In this document: positions 10,491 through 21,389 of the stretch, in pieces
Position numbering within the stretch: the stretch's first letter is position 1
Layout of the letters: each line of letters starts with the position of its first letter
Origin: Selaginella tamariscina
Taxonomy: Eukaryota > Streptophyta > Lycopodiopsida > Selaginellales > Selaginellaceae
Reading direction: 5' to 3'
Assembly: GCA_003024785.1 (NCBI GenBank)
Contig: PUQB01000224.1
Coordinates: 236,061 to 300,060 of the forward strand
Length of the DNA: 64,000 nucleotides
Made by a program: the position numbers and the translations under genes
Notes under the pieces: generated by a model
Seen by the model: only the letters and a program-made list of their open reading frames with translations
Database searches by the model: none
What the model was told of the DNA's origin: nothing

Positions 10491-13400
10491 ATGCGCTCTT
10501 CACAACGTTTACAAGAAAAGAAGATGAAGGAGCCTACTGAGAGAGAAGCAGAAGCTAGAGCTGCAATTCAGAGAGGGCGTCGGGGTCGTGGGAGAGGAAG
10601 TAGGAAGCTGGCTGTGGTTCAGGAACAAGGACCTTCAAGTGATGCTCCAGTTGAACAGGCAAGCCAGCAGGACTGGTCAGGAGAGCAAGAGGATGTAGTT
10701 CAACCCCAACAAGAACAATCAGACTTTGTTGAAGAAGTTGAGGATGATGTCTTACCACAGGAGACACAGGAGCAGACAGAAGGCACACAAGCCTCATGCG
10801 CAGTGACTTTGTCGAGTGACGAAGAGGATGAACCCAAGAGCAAGAAGAGACGACGCAAAGCTGCTGGAGATTCAGAGGCTGCTAAGAAGAAGAAGAAGGG
10901 AAAGCAGAAGTGCCAGATAATGAGGAAGTTTACAACATTGCAGCCAGCATGCATTCGGAGAGTGCAGTGCGTCTTCTCGCGAAGATCACAATCCGAGAAT
11001 ATGGAGAGGCACCGGATGTCCCTATTTGCCGAATTCTGGGAAATGAGCAGGTGCGGAGAGTCAATCCAGCGGATCTGGAATCTTTGACTAGGAGTTTCAA
11101 GAAGGCAGTTGGTTATTTGCGCAACACCACTCAGTTCATCCTTCAAGTTGGGGACCCCATGACAGATGCAGATCTGGCAGCATTGAGAAGCGATGAAGCG
11201 ATGTATGCTCAGCATTTGGCTTTTGAGGAGGAGCTTCAGTCCGACATGTTCCGGCAATGGGCACCAATGCTTTCGATGAAGAAGTTCATCTGTTGGGATG
11301 GTAATCACAGGCTAAAGGTGCTTCAGAAGCTGTACACAGAAGACACGGAAGATAAGAATTCAGTGGGCAGTGAGAGTGCGTTCAGGCTTCATCCGTGCTG
11401 GGGTCATGGATAATCTTCAGCTTGTGACAATGTTTCAGCAAATTAATAGGTAAACATAGTGACCTCTAGATCATAGGATTAACTAACTTCGAGTTTTCAA
11501 ATATGCAGTTCCTCCGCAACGGCAGTGCACACCACATCTTCTGCTATCTGTGAAGACATGTTGCACCAGTGAGGAGGGCACAGCGAAGATCTTGGCCAGG
11601 CTCAGTGACAAGGAACGAGATGACATAAGAAAGTGGAAGGAAAGCGACTGGACAACAAGCTTGGCATCCACTTCCGAATTTGATCTGTGCAAAGATTTTT
11701 TTGAGGTACCACGTCTCACACTTATATACTTAGTTGATTACGTCTGTGAATTACAGAGTGAGATTGAGGATGATCTTGAGAAGGCTGCAAGGGCATCCAA
11801 AGGCAACAAATACCAGGAGCAACAACAGGTCTACATTAAGCATGACAAGCGCATGATGAAGATCTTAGCCATCATCGATCCTGCATTGGGTGAAGAGTGG
11901 TTCGACAAGGTGACCCAAATCACATGGAAACAATGCAGATGGATGGGGTTGGAAAAGCTGTACGCGCTTTCAAGGGCGAGAATTCCAAACGAGACGAGAA
12001 TCATGTACTTCAATAAACTGGTACGTCTCGATCTGAAGAGAGAGCAAGAGACACTTGGATTGCCGGGTGTTCAGGATAAGGAGTGGATAAGGTGGTTTAC
12101 TATCGATTTGTATTGGCGGGCAATCAGAGAGGAGGCAGTACAGATTCTCACGGGACTCATCGAGGATGGCGAGTGGAGCAGGCCGGTTACAGATTTCACG
12201 ACTTGGTACGATGAAGTGCGGGTAAAATGCAAGAACGTGATGTTCCAGCCATTCCATGAGTGTGTGAAGTTCACTTACTCCATAGAGCCGAAAGAGTTCC
12301 TCGAACACGAAGAGACAGCAAGAAGGATGATTTGGAGGTAAGGATGATCTTCTTGACATTGTTACATTCTGACACTACTATATGTTCATTACAGGTATGT
12401 CGCAGCGAGAAAGGTGCCTCACACACAGACTATGGTATTCTGGTCAGATTACATGGAAGCACCACACATGTGGTCGAAGACAAGATCTGGCCTGACAGAG
12501 TTCGAGCGTGTACACGTACCGTTCTGGCTTGATTATCCACCTGGGCAACCACCAACATGGGAGAAGGATCTCTACAATGAACACTCAAAAGATCTCCCAT
12601 GCATCTCATGGGATCCGGCAGAGGTCGACTTCATTAAGAAGACAAAGGCCAAGGCAAAGCGGCGTCAGCCTGTGCAGCAGTCAAAGAAGACCTCAGATAC
12701 AGTAGCTGGCACCTCCACTACTCGCGATCCAGCTGCCTTCTTCAATTTATCTGAAGTGCTACCATCGCAGGGAACCATGGACATCAAGGATGACTTGGTC
12801 ACATTCGTCCCTTCACTTGCTACAACTCGAGGTGATAATTTCTTGGCGATTGATGACATCGAGGAGATGCAACAGGCCGTGCTCACGGATGAGAAGGAAG
12901 AGGAGGTTCCTGACGCTAGACTGGTTCCTTATAGAAAAGTTCAGACACAGGTGGCCAGGTACCATACAGCTGACAGCCAGACTCGCTACCAGCATATTGC
13001 GGGAGAATATGGTTTCAACTTGGTGATCTTCGACCTTCCAAATGGGACCTTGCCAGGAAATACAACGAGTGATACGCCATACCTCTACCTTGATCCAGTG
13101 AAGTTCGATGAAGCACTCCAGTTTGCAGGTATGCATATGGCTGCAAATGGTTGGTTGGTTGTGTTTGCTGCAGCAAACACCTGGGATCAAGTTGTCCGAG
13201 CTGCAAGTGTGGTGGACCTTCAACTTGCTGCAACGTACTACATCTACAGAGGGCGTGGTTGGGGCTACCGCAACAAGATGAAGGTACTTTTTTCTTTATT
13301 CATGAAGTTCATTAATGATTTTGATGTTTTAACAGGAGAGCATCCTGCTCCTTCTTGTCTTCCAAGATGCATCTAGAGGATTGCGCGATAATCCACTGCG

Positions 13401-13798
13401 TTTGTCATCAACAATTCTTGTTGATAATCCTGAGCGGTTCCAAGAACCATGGTAGGCATTTCATTTCAACAATTTAAGTATTTACCATTATCTTCACATG
13501 CAGGATGGACTACCAACCGAAGAGCACTCGATTGATGCAGCTCGTGATAGAACGACTCACCCGGCCAGGTGATCTTATCTGGGATATAGGCAGTGGTACG
13601 GGGTCCTCAATGCTTGCAGCTATCGAGCTGGGGAGAAACATTGTTGGGACTGAGAAGAACCCTGAGCTCGGGAGAATTGCTATGAACAGGATTAAAGAGA
13701 ACATCCAGCCAGAGGAAATCCCAACCCAACCAATAGCGACGTCAAGTAGGACTGGTGGTTCACGAATTGCAGCATTGCTCAATCGTAAGAAGAAGTGA
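10491..13798 (+). CDS. ParB-like domain fused to DNA N4/N6-methyltransferase-like domain
   Basis: The start ATG follows a CTTTTGTAG acceptor after the array. The first ~135 residues are charged and low-complexity, with a Lys-rich run that could localise the protein to the nucleus. A ParB/sulfiredoxin-like domain follows (10,910-11,350): VRRVNPADLESLTRSFKKA and WDGNHRLKVLQKLY match the partner-protein pattern with its GxHR-like signature. A middle helical region (11,550-12,340) has no family I recognise. The C-terminal part is a beta-class DNA methyltransferase fold: NLVIFDLPNG at motif IV (DLPN, 13,032-13,043, where DPPY is expected), ANGWLVVF at motif V, and WDIGSGTGSS (about 13,580-13,610) as the AdoMet-binding motif I, followed by GRNIVGTEK. 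Introns lie at about 11,451-11,507, 11,707-11,756, 12,339-12,393, 13,284-13,335 and 13,453-13,503. Frame changes near 10,905, 11,380 and 11,550 are unexplained. Confidence 0.7.
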
Positions 13799-13887
13799 CA
13801 AGTGTTGAATTGTACTCTTTGGTGTTGAAATAAAACTTTAATAATACAGTATAAACATGGCTATGATTAAATATTTTTTGTTGTTAA

Positions 13888-13996
13888 TTGCCGACTGAGC
13901 CAAAATCCTAAATTCTAAGAATATTTAGGAATATTCTAAGAATATTCTGGTAGATTCTTTAGAATATTCCGGGTCCAAGCCCGGAAGCCCGGAAGC
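13888..13996. repeat. Right terminal/subterminal region of transposon copy 1
   Basis: TTGCCGACTGAGCC at 13,888-13,901 lies just after the methyltransferase-like gene. It is followed by GGAATATTCTAAGAATATTC (about 13,928-13,947) and TTTAGAATATTCC (13,958-13,970), then GC-rich GGGTCCAAGCCCGGAAGCCC. Read in reverse complement, it matches the plan of the left end. Confidence 0.6.
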
Positions 13997-14194
13997 CCTC
14001 TTTTGTCGGGACTCGACTTCCTTGTATCAATATCTCATGCCCAGTCTACATTCAAATAACCATGGAGCTATGGAGCCTTGGAGCTGCCCGTGTACACCAA
14101 GACATGCTCCCTCATCCCTTGTAGGTAGAATAGGATGCGCTTCACCACTTCCCAGTGACCACTCCCAAGGTTGGCCATATACTGCACAACCTGG

Positions 14195-14575
14195 TTAAAT
14201 ACTTTCCAAGAAGATGGTTAAGCTTTATAAATTCTCCAGTAGCAGCTAAGTCAACAGGACCGTATGATTTTGGAAAGCGAACTGTTAAGGTACGTACGTG
14301 TGTGTGTCACACGCATGTGGACATGCACAAGTACAGTCACACACCTCCTTTTAAACTGTGAAAACACACACGTATGTAAACAAGGGTCGATATCTATCTA
14401 GACATATAAATGTAAACTGCACAAAATAAAACATTAACATAATAATAATAATATGTTATGCTTTGTTCCTAATCCAATTATATATGTTTATTAAGGAATA
14501 TATGCGTGTAATGTATTTAAAAATACAGACACACGTATATTTAATAATTATATGTTTATTAAGGCCAAGTCCGGC
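14195..14575 (+). other. Unrelated segment interrupting the copia RT/RNase H region
   Basis: Copia sequence is recognisable on both sides (14,040-14,190 and 14,580 upward) but not here. The segment contains a plus-strand exon-like stretch (FPRRWLSFINSPVA, then YDFGKRTVK, 14,195-14,290) ending at a strong GTACGT donor-like site, then AT-rich DNA with GTGTGT runs. I do not recognise the peptide. It may be a captured gene fragment or filler DNA. Confidence 0.35.
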
Positions 14576-17500
14576 CTCGTGCAGACGACCAAGTCCTATT
14601 TATAAGACATTGCATCCATGTGCCTTGCTACATCGTTGCACTACTGTCCCATCTCATGTGTCAACCTCACTGAGGGGTCCGTTAGTGTTGGGAGCTACCT
14701 TGCAGCCTGCCATATTGTACCAATGTAGGATATCTACTATGTACCTCAGCTGTCCCAAAGTTAGGATCTGTCTCCCCTGTTCACTGGACTTGAATCCCCA
14801 TAAAGCTTGAGATAGGACCCAAGTCCTTCATCTCAAACTTGACAGAGAGTTGCTACTTCAGCTATTGAAGGAGCACGATGCTATTGGAGAAGATGAGGTA
14901 GTCATCCACAGACAAGGCCAAGATGATTATGAACTCCCCAGCACCTAGATGTTTTGTCCAGCCTCATTCTTTTGGAAAGCTAGTAAGACAAGAAATTTGT
15001 CAATGCGGCAATACCAAGCTCTAGGGGATCGCTTCAACCCGTACAAAGTCTTCTCCAGCTTGTAGACCAAGTGTTCCTCCCCTAGTTGCCCATATCCCTC
15101 AGGTCGGGTGACGTAGACATGCTCCTCAAGCCCACCATGGAGAAAAGCAGTACACACGTCCATCTAGTCATTCTCTGTAGTGAGAGCCAGGAGAATCCGC
15201 ATCAAGGGCAACTTGAGCACTAGTGCATAAGTGTTGGTGAAGTCCAAACCTGTGATCTAGCTGAACCTGCAAGCAATGAACCAAGCTTTAAACTTGATGC
15301 CGCCATTGGTAATAATTTGATGGTGAAGATCCATTTCATAGTAACGACATTCCGTCCCTCATGGTAGGGCACCATCGTCCAGGTCATGTTCTTGAGCAGC
15401 GATAGGAATTTTGCATCCATCGCTGCTCGCCACTATTCAACGTTTGGTTTGCTGAGTGCCTCAGTAATCGTCAAGGGATTGGGGCCAAACTAGCACGCTC
15501 ATCGACCTTTGAGGCGAGGTAGAAGTGGGCCTTTTCAAGCCTATACTGAGCCAATCTAGCTATTGCTTAGACTCCTCCAATTCCAATTGTTTTCTACTAG
15601 GTTGCACGACCCAACCCAATCTCATTGTTCATGCACCGACATGGGAGTAGCTCCACCGATCTTCTTGCCACATTCAACTGCAGGAGCTAAGGCTAGAATG
15701 ACGCCCTCGAGAGTGGCCTTAGTTGCTATTAAAACTACCCTTGCACCGAAAACTATGACAGAGATGACAAACTCTAGACACCACAGCTTGCAGAAAAGAT
15801 AGAACCAGCTGGGAACCAGATGCCTAGCTCAAGTTGCCATCCACCATTGCTACCACGTCCTTAGAACTGTCCTCGCACCAATTGTTCACCAATTCAAAGT
15901 CGATAACACGCTTGGCTACAAGTGCCGGCGGCAACCCCCATAAACTTCAACCTCGTTGAACACCATGTCCCTATTCATGATGGCTTGCATGTGTGTCCAG
16001 ACGAGTAGCTTGTACACCTTGGATGTCATTGCATGCTAGAAGCACGCACTTGGTGGCACGCACATCTAGCTTCCTGTAGAGCTACTCATGGATGTGAGAG
16101 AATGCCACACACCTAAAAGTCATGATGTGTGCCACGTTCGAATAGTGCCATGTCCAGCTTCATAGGGCGTCATGCCATCCATAGTGCTAGTAGGGGGCCG
16201 GTTCCTGAGGGAGGCTGCCATCATCACTGCCTTGCCCTAGTACATCTTACATAGAAGAGCATACTACGAAATGCCTCTTCCAACATCTTGTTTATGCTCT
16301 GCCACCCCATTCTAAGAAGGGAAGTAGGGGGAAGAGTATTTGTGCACAATCCTTGTGTGCTACAAATAGTCAACAAAAACACCACTTACGTACTTGCCAC
16401 CATTGTTAGTGCGGATGCAGCAAAGTCTGCATCCTGTCTGCAGCTTTGCCTACTACTTGAATGCTAGAAAGTGGTCAAAGACCTCTGCTTCACTGCCATC
16501 AACACCACTGTGACGAAGTGTGAGTAGTCATCCATAAAGGTGATGAAGTATTGCCTTTTCCCTAGTGTAAGTGTGTCTAACGGGCCACATACATCCGAGT
16601 GCACCAGCTTCAATGGTGCCATTGTTGGATCACTCATAGCCTTAACAAGGTAGGACTCTTTATTGACTTGGCTAGGATACAAGGTTCGGAAAACTCCAAT
16701 TTCTAGTGAGATGGGATGGCAATCTCGTTAGCAAGTTGAGGGAGCAATCAAAGCACCTAGGCATGAGCATGCCCCAGGTGGTTGTGCCACAATTGCAGGC
16801 CTATGGGGTGAGCGTCGAATCATAGCCACCATGGTCGTGTGCACCCCAAAGTAGGTAGAATGCTGCTTCTAGCTTTATAGAGGCCTCCATAGCAAGTGTT
16901 GCGTGCTACAACTTGACTAGAGAAGTTGAGAACCTCACACTCATGCTCATCAAAACAGAGATGGAAACTTGCATCACAAATGCGTCCACTAAGAGGAGCA
17001 TCTCCTGGAGGCCTGGCACGTGGTAGATGTTCTCAATCTCTTGAGGGAACCTAGAAGTTGCACACAGATGTTGTCAATGCCCACAAGCTTATGAGTGGAG
17101 CCCTCCACTGAGTTCACCACATCCATCGAGGAGAGAAAGCGATAGGTCACAAATACCTCACGCAAGGGTGTGGCATGGAGATTGGCCCTAGAGTCTAGCA
17201 AAGCACTTCACCAGCATTGGGATATGTTGGTAACTTCTGCAAAGACTACAGCCTGCTCACATGAGGAGTCGCCCGATTGCTTCCTTAAGCTCATCCTAAT
17301 GAGCTAAGAACCATAGGCGTCCCTCATCCTCACATACCCCTAGCATGGTGTATGTTGCTCCTATTGACCTCAACCTTGTCATCGGCTATCTTGTTGCGAC
17401 TATTGTTGCTGCCCAATACGCCTTAAGTAGTCATGAGCAAGGTGCCCCATTTGGTCACACTCATAACAGGTCTAATCTCCTAATCTTGGCCTTGACCCTG

Positions 17501-18320
17501 TTGGTGCCATCTTTGCAATTGTTGTTGCCACGCCACTTGTTTTCGTCGGCCTCATGGCATTGTTGTTGTTGTTGTTGTTGCTACTATGTTGCTACTGTTG
17601 TTGTTGCCCTCCCTCACGTCTGGCAAAGGGAGCAGTGGTGCCATGGCCAACAGCAATCTGGAGGCCGCTCACCTCCTCTGTGATTGCAACGACCATCTCT
17701 TCAAAACTCTATTTGGTTAGGTTAAGGAGAGTCATGTTGCACACCTTTGTATGCCTCCAAAAGGTCATTCAAAAAGACTACTTTCTGGTCACCATTTGCC
17801 TTCACTTGGACAAGTTGCAGCACCAAACCCTTGAGGCAACTCACAAACTCAAGAACAAACTTGTTCACTACCATTTTGAGTCCAGAGAATTGCTACTTCA
17901 GGCTCAGTTCACTGGCAGTGTTGGATTCGCCAAAGGACTTCACAAGGCCATCCCAATTCTCTTTGGCAGGCTTGCCCAATGCAATCAAGTCCACGAACTC
18001 TTGGCTCAGTGCAAACCAATCGTGGTCAACTTCCTTCCTGTTCTTCGTATCCCACATGGCTTAGAGGACAAGGTCGGTGGCGGCGTGTCTCCGTACCCTC
18101 CACGACATCCTAGTTCCCCTTGCGCATGAGGACTAGCTGCACCTTCACACTCCATTTGTGAAAATTTTCCCTAGTGAAATGTTCTAAGAATTTGTCAAGG
18201 AATTTGTCCATGGAAATAGGGAAGATGCCATTAGTGCTTGATCAAGAGGTGATTGAAAATACTAACCTTCTAGCAATAGTTCATCTTGGCACACTTGGGA
18301 CACGCCATTCATCACCTCAC

Positions 18321-18330
18321 TTTGATACCA
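18321..18330 (-). other. Copia primer binding site (TGGTATCAAA)
   Basis: The minus strand reads TGGTATCAAAG directly after the presumed LTR end. It is close to TGGTATCAGAG, the initiator-tRNA-Met complement used by most plant copia elements. It fixes the orientation of the copia remnant and the inner edge of its 5' LTR. Confidence 0.65.
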
Positions 18331-19110
18331 TGTTAGAAATGTGCTCTTTGTCATTGCATTACATCATATTCAATACATAACCAAAACACCTAAGGGGCAA
18401 CTATTGAAGAGACACGATCCTTTACGACTAAGATTGCTAGCATGTCACTCTACATGTCATTTGTGGCAAACTCTCAACACTAGCCTCTATATGGAATGCA
18501 ATGTCCTTGGCATTGTTGATGAAGTATTCTGTGTGCAATGCCTCAGAACTCACGGACCTTGAACATGGCATCCCGAGTTTGATCCTTGTTGAGGCCTTGG
18601 AGGGATACTTCATCCTTGACGCTGAGGATGTTGCATTCCCATCTGACACTCCTAACAAAGATTGATTTCAGGATGTCTCGGTCAAGTCACGAGTCTTATT
18701 CTCGTTGGGGGGCCTTGGACACGGGGATGCTCATTTTCACTGTACAGTATGAGGCCCATAGCAACGATCAAAATTGCAACCTCAAACATGGACGCTCGTT
18801 CTCAGCATTAAGACCAAGGATGGTGTATTCCCATTTGAGACCCATAGCGCCTTGGACATGGATGTTCATCCTTGGCTAAAGAACAATGCATCCCTTCAAA
18901 AGGCTCAGCAGGATTTTGAACTCACATCCTGAACTATGCACAATGTTTGAACTCACAACCTTGGACAATGCACAAGGTTTGAACTCACAGCCTCGCACAA
19001 TGCACAATGCACTCACTAGGCCTCGGACAAGTGATGTAGAGAATAAGAAATCAATCTTATAAAGTCTAAAATTGACATAAACAAAATATATTTCCATGCT
19101 GGATGCCAAG
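18331..19110 (-). repeat. Presumed copia 5' LTR and short tandem repeats
   Basis: The copia LTR should begin at about 18,331 and extend to higher coordinates. With no second LTR its outer end cannot be fixed. At about 18,905-19,015 a unit of about 35 bp containing TTGAACTCACA and GGACAATGCACAA occurs three times. No gene is seen. 19,110-19,690 is AT-rich with nothing recognisable. Confidence 0.4.
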
Positions 19111-19698
19111 GATGGGCATGCACTTACTTTCTAGAACTTTCATATCTGTTTTTAAACACCAACGTGAAATAGCAATAACATGAAATCCATAATTGACTAA
19201 GTGCATGTCCCATCTTTCATTTCGAAGGAGATAGTAAAGGATAATATGTCCTTATAAAAGTTTTAAGGGCATTTTTAAACTCCAACTTTTATTTATATAC
19301 ACACACTATTGTATGAAGGCCGTCAATTAATGCCATGATATAAACGCTTTCACACACACACATATAAACACACTTATTTAATGTATGTCATCTTCGCCCA
19401 AAGTCTTAAATCTAACATTTAAATATCCCACCTTAACATAAAAAAAATCACCTGAAGTGTAAAATGTAGTACCTCTCGAAGTAACATTAGCTTTTGTAAA
19501 TTTTACCTAGCATACTTAAATATTTTTTAAGGGTATATGTGAAAATAACATATTATTTAACTCCTCACTTAACCTAAACACTTAAATACTTAATTAAGGG
19601 CTAAGTGAACGAAAATGTATATATATTTATTGTTTTTTTATTAAACTGTGTAACTTCATATTATGTTACATACAAGTAGCTTAATATTGATAAATATT

Positions 19699-21076
19699 TT
19701 AAAATTTGGCCTCCTCGCTCTTCTTCACATCCAAAGTCCAGTGTTGGAAAGAGCCATCCACAAAACTATAGTGACCTCCATGAAGAGCCAGTTTACCACT
19801 TAACACCGCATTTTTAATCCACGGGAAAGTAATGAGATTTGACAAAGCAACATTCACCGATTCCTGTTTTAAAATATTATTTAATATTTAAAACCTTTAT
19901 AGATTTTCTTTAAGTATATTAATTAATTAACAATATACCTTTTCACAATGTGCACACTTAGTGTCCACGTCGTCATGTCCCGCACTCTCTATCTGTGTAC
20001 GAGCTGGCTGAGAGATCTTTATCCAGTCCTGTATGTAGTCACTGCCAAGACAATGAACATTCTCCTTAAAATATCAATTACGTTTATTATTAAACTATAA
20101 TTAGTTAAATCGGTTTAAAGCAATCTTGTATATGTATATTATTAATAGAAAAGTTTTTAATATTTTAAATAAAATTTTAATATTTACCTCCATCTCTTCT
20201 CGTGGTCTAGGGTCATCAGTGCTTTAATTCCTCCACAGCGACTGTGACCAATCACCAGAATATTTTCCACCTTTCATTTATAATATATACATTTAAAACA
20301 TATCCAGTAAAAATATATATATAAATTAATATTAGTAAAAACTTTACCTTGAGATGTAAGACCGCATACTCAAGAGCAGCACTTGTTCCAGGAAAACCAG
20401 TCTGTAGTAAAACAAATAAATTTAATATGTATGTATAAATGTGCATGCATACACACATATATAGTGAGAGAGAGAGATCTCAGATTAATTAATTACCTCT
20501 CCCGAGGCAGGAACCATGCTTGCAATATTACGGACAACAAAGGCTTCTCCAGGTTGAAGTCCTAAGATTGTCGTTGGACACACTCTGGAGTCCGAACAAG
20601 CAATTATCATAAACTGCAGAAATAATGTAAACAACAATGTCATCAGTATTATGAATGCATATATATCATTTCCACATTTATGTATAATTAGTTACTTTGG
20701 GGGATTGACCAGCAGACAACTTCTTGTATAACTCCGGTTTCTTCCTGAACAGAAAGTTTGACTTTGAATGATGTAAATGAAGGTAAATAAACACTTACAG
20801 GTAGAATTCATTCTTGAACTTGAGGAACCCCTGCTTGATCCTCTCCGCTGGCGGAAGCTCATCGACGGCCTCGGATTTCTCACCGATTTCCAGCTCCTTC
20901 ACCAGCTCCAGTAGTTTCTTAGTTGCAACTGGTTTCAAATTGGAGTCTCCCTGTTAACATAAACTCATGAAAACTGAGGAATTAGTGCAGTCAATTACTC
21001 ACTTAATCTTCTTAAGGAGTAATTCTTGTGCCTCCTCGAATGAATCGAATGAATCCGTCTGAGCTGTAGGTGCCAT
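19699..21076 (-). CDS. Beta-type carbonic anhydrase
   Basis: The enzyme interconverts CO2 and bicarbonate. Eight exons join on the minus strand. The zinc-site motifs ACSDSRV (about 20,590, Cys and Asp-Arg dyad) and GHSRCGG (about 20,235, His and Cys ligands) are intact. The plant-type ending after [13 protein letters not shown] reaches a TAA at 19,699-19,701. Splice sites are GT-AG throughout and introns are about 60-150 bp. No transit peptide is visible before the SDSNLKP-like region, so a cytosolic form is likely. The join between the short first exon (ATG at 21,076, [10 protein letters not shown]) and exon 2 is one base out of frame as I read it. That could be a sequence error, a missed upstream exon or a real lesion. 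All later exons are clean. A GTAAGT donor at about 21,172 suggests a 5' UTR intron. Confidence 0.9.
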
Positions 21077-21219
21077 CTTAGATCCAAAGCAAGAACATGA
21101 GAAACAGGAAACAACCATGAATGGTGTTTTTTAAGGTCAGGATTAAGTAAGAAAACACTTTATATACTTACCACAAAGCAAGACAAAGCAGCTGTGAGCC
21201 TCAAGCAAGAGATGGAGTG

Positions 21220-21229
21220 TTTATATAAA
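21220..21229 (-). promoter_or_regulatory. TATA box of the carbonic anhydrase gene
   Basis: The minus strand reads TTTATATAAAC about 145 bp upstream of the presumed start codon and about 45 bp upstream of a splice-donor-like GTAAGT (21,172). This fits a core promoter followed by a short untranslated first exon. Confidence 0.5.
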
Positions 21230-21389
21230 CTGAAATGCCCCCTTTGTAGAGTTTGTTTACACTGGATTTTTTACCGTTTTGTTACATTTACCCATCTACC
21301 GCGAAGCCTACGTGGAACGTGCTTATTGGTCTTTCGGGGTTTAGCACTATTTGGAATATGCCTTGCTAACGTTGAAAGATTAAGTTGAA

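Larger units (their letters stand above)
6097..14009. mobile_element. DNA transposon, MULE-like transposase plus ParB/methyltransferase fusion, copy 1
   Basis: The element consists of two divergent genes with a central palindrome array (9,929-10,410) and imperfect inverted ends. The left end has GGGCTTTGTACAACGGGCTT, then GAATATTC blocks, then GCCGACT (6,254). The right end has the same order inverted: GCCGACTGAG (13,890), GAATATTC blocks, then GGAAGCCCGGAAGCCC. Length is about 7.9 kb, almost the same as the second copy at 46.8-54.6 kb. Ends are approximate. A 10-bp near-match flanks it (CTCGACTACC at about 6,075 and CTCGACTTCC at about 14,010), which could be a target duplication of the 9-10 bp size usual for MULEs, but the mismatch and uncertain ends leave this open. 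The right flank reads as copia RNase H, so it probably landed inside that element. Confidence 0.75.
14010..18350 (-). mobile_element. Decayed Ty1/copia retrotransposon, 5' LTR side retained, 3' end missing
   Basis: Read on the minus strand, domains follow copia order: gag (18,300-17,300), aspartic protease remnant (about 17,200-16,990), integrase with HSDVCGP and FMDDYSHF (16,690-16,460), reverse transcriptase with the [12 protein letters not shown] block (about 15,090-15,140), and RNase H (GHWEVVKRIL and DWAxDIDTRKS, 14,190-14,012). Frameshifts and stops occur throughout, so it is dead. A primer binding site at 18,321-18,330 places the 5' LTR at higher coordinates. The element ends abruptly at about 14,010 where the DNA transposon begins, and no 3' LTR is seen. 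Confidence 0.85.
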
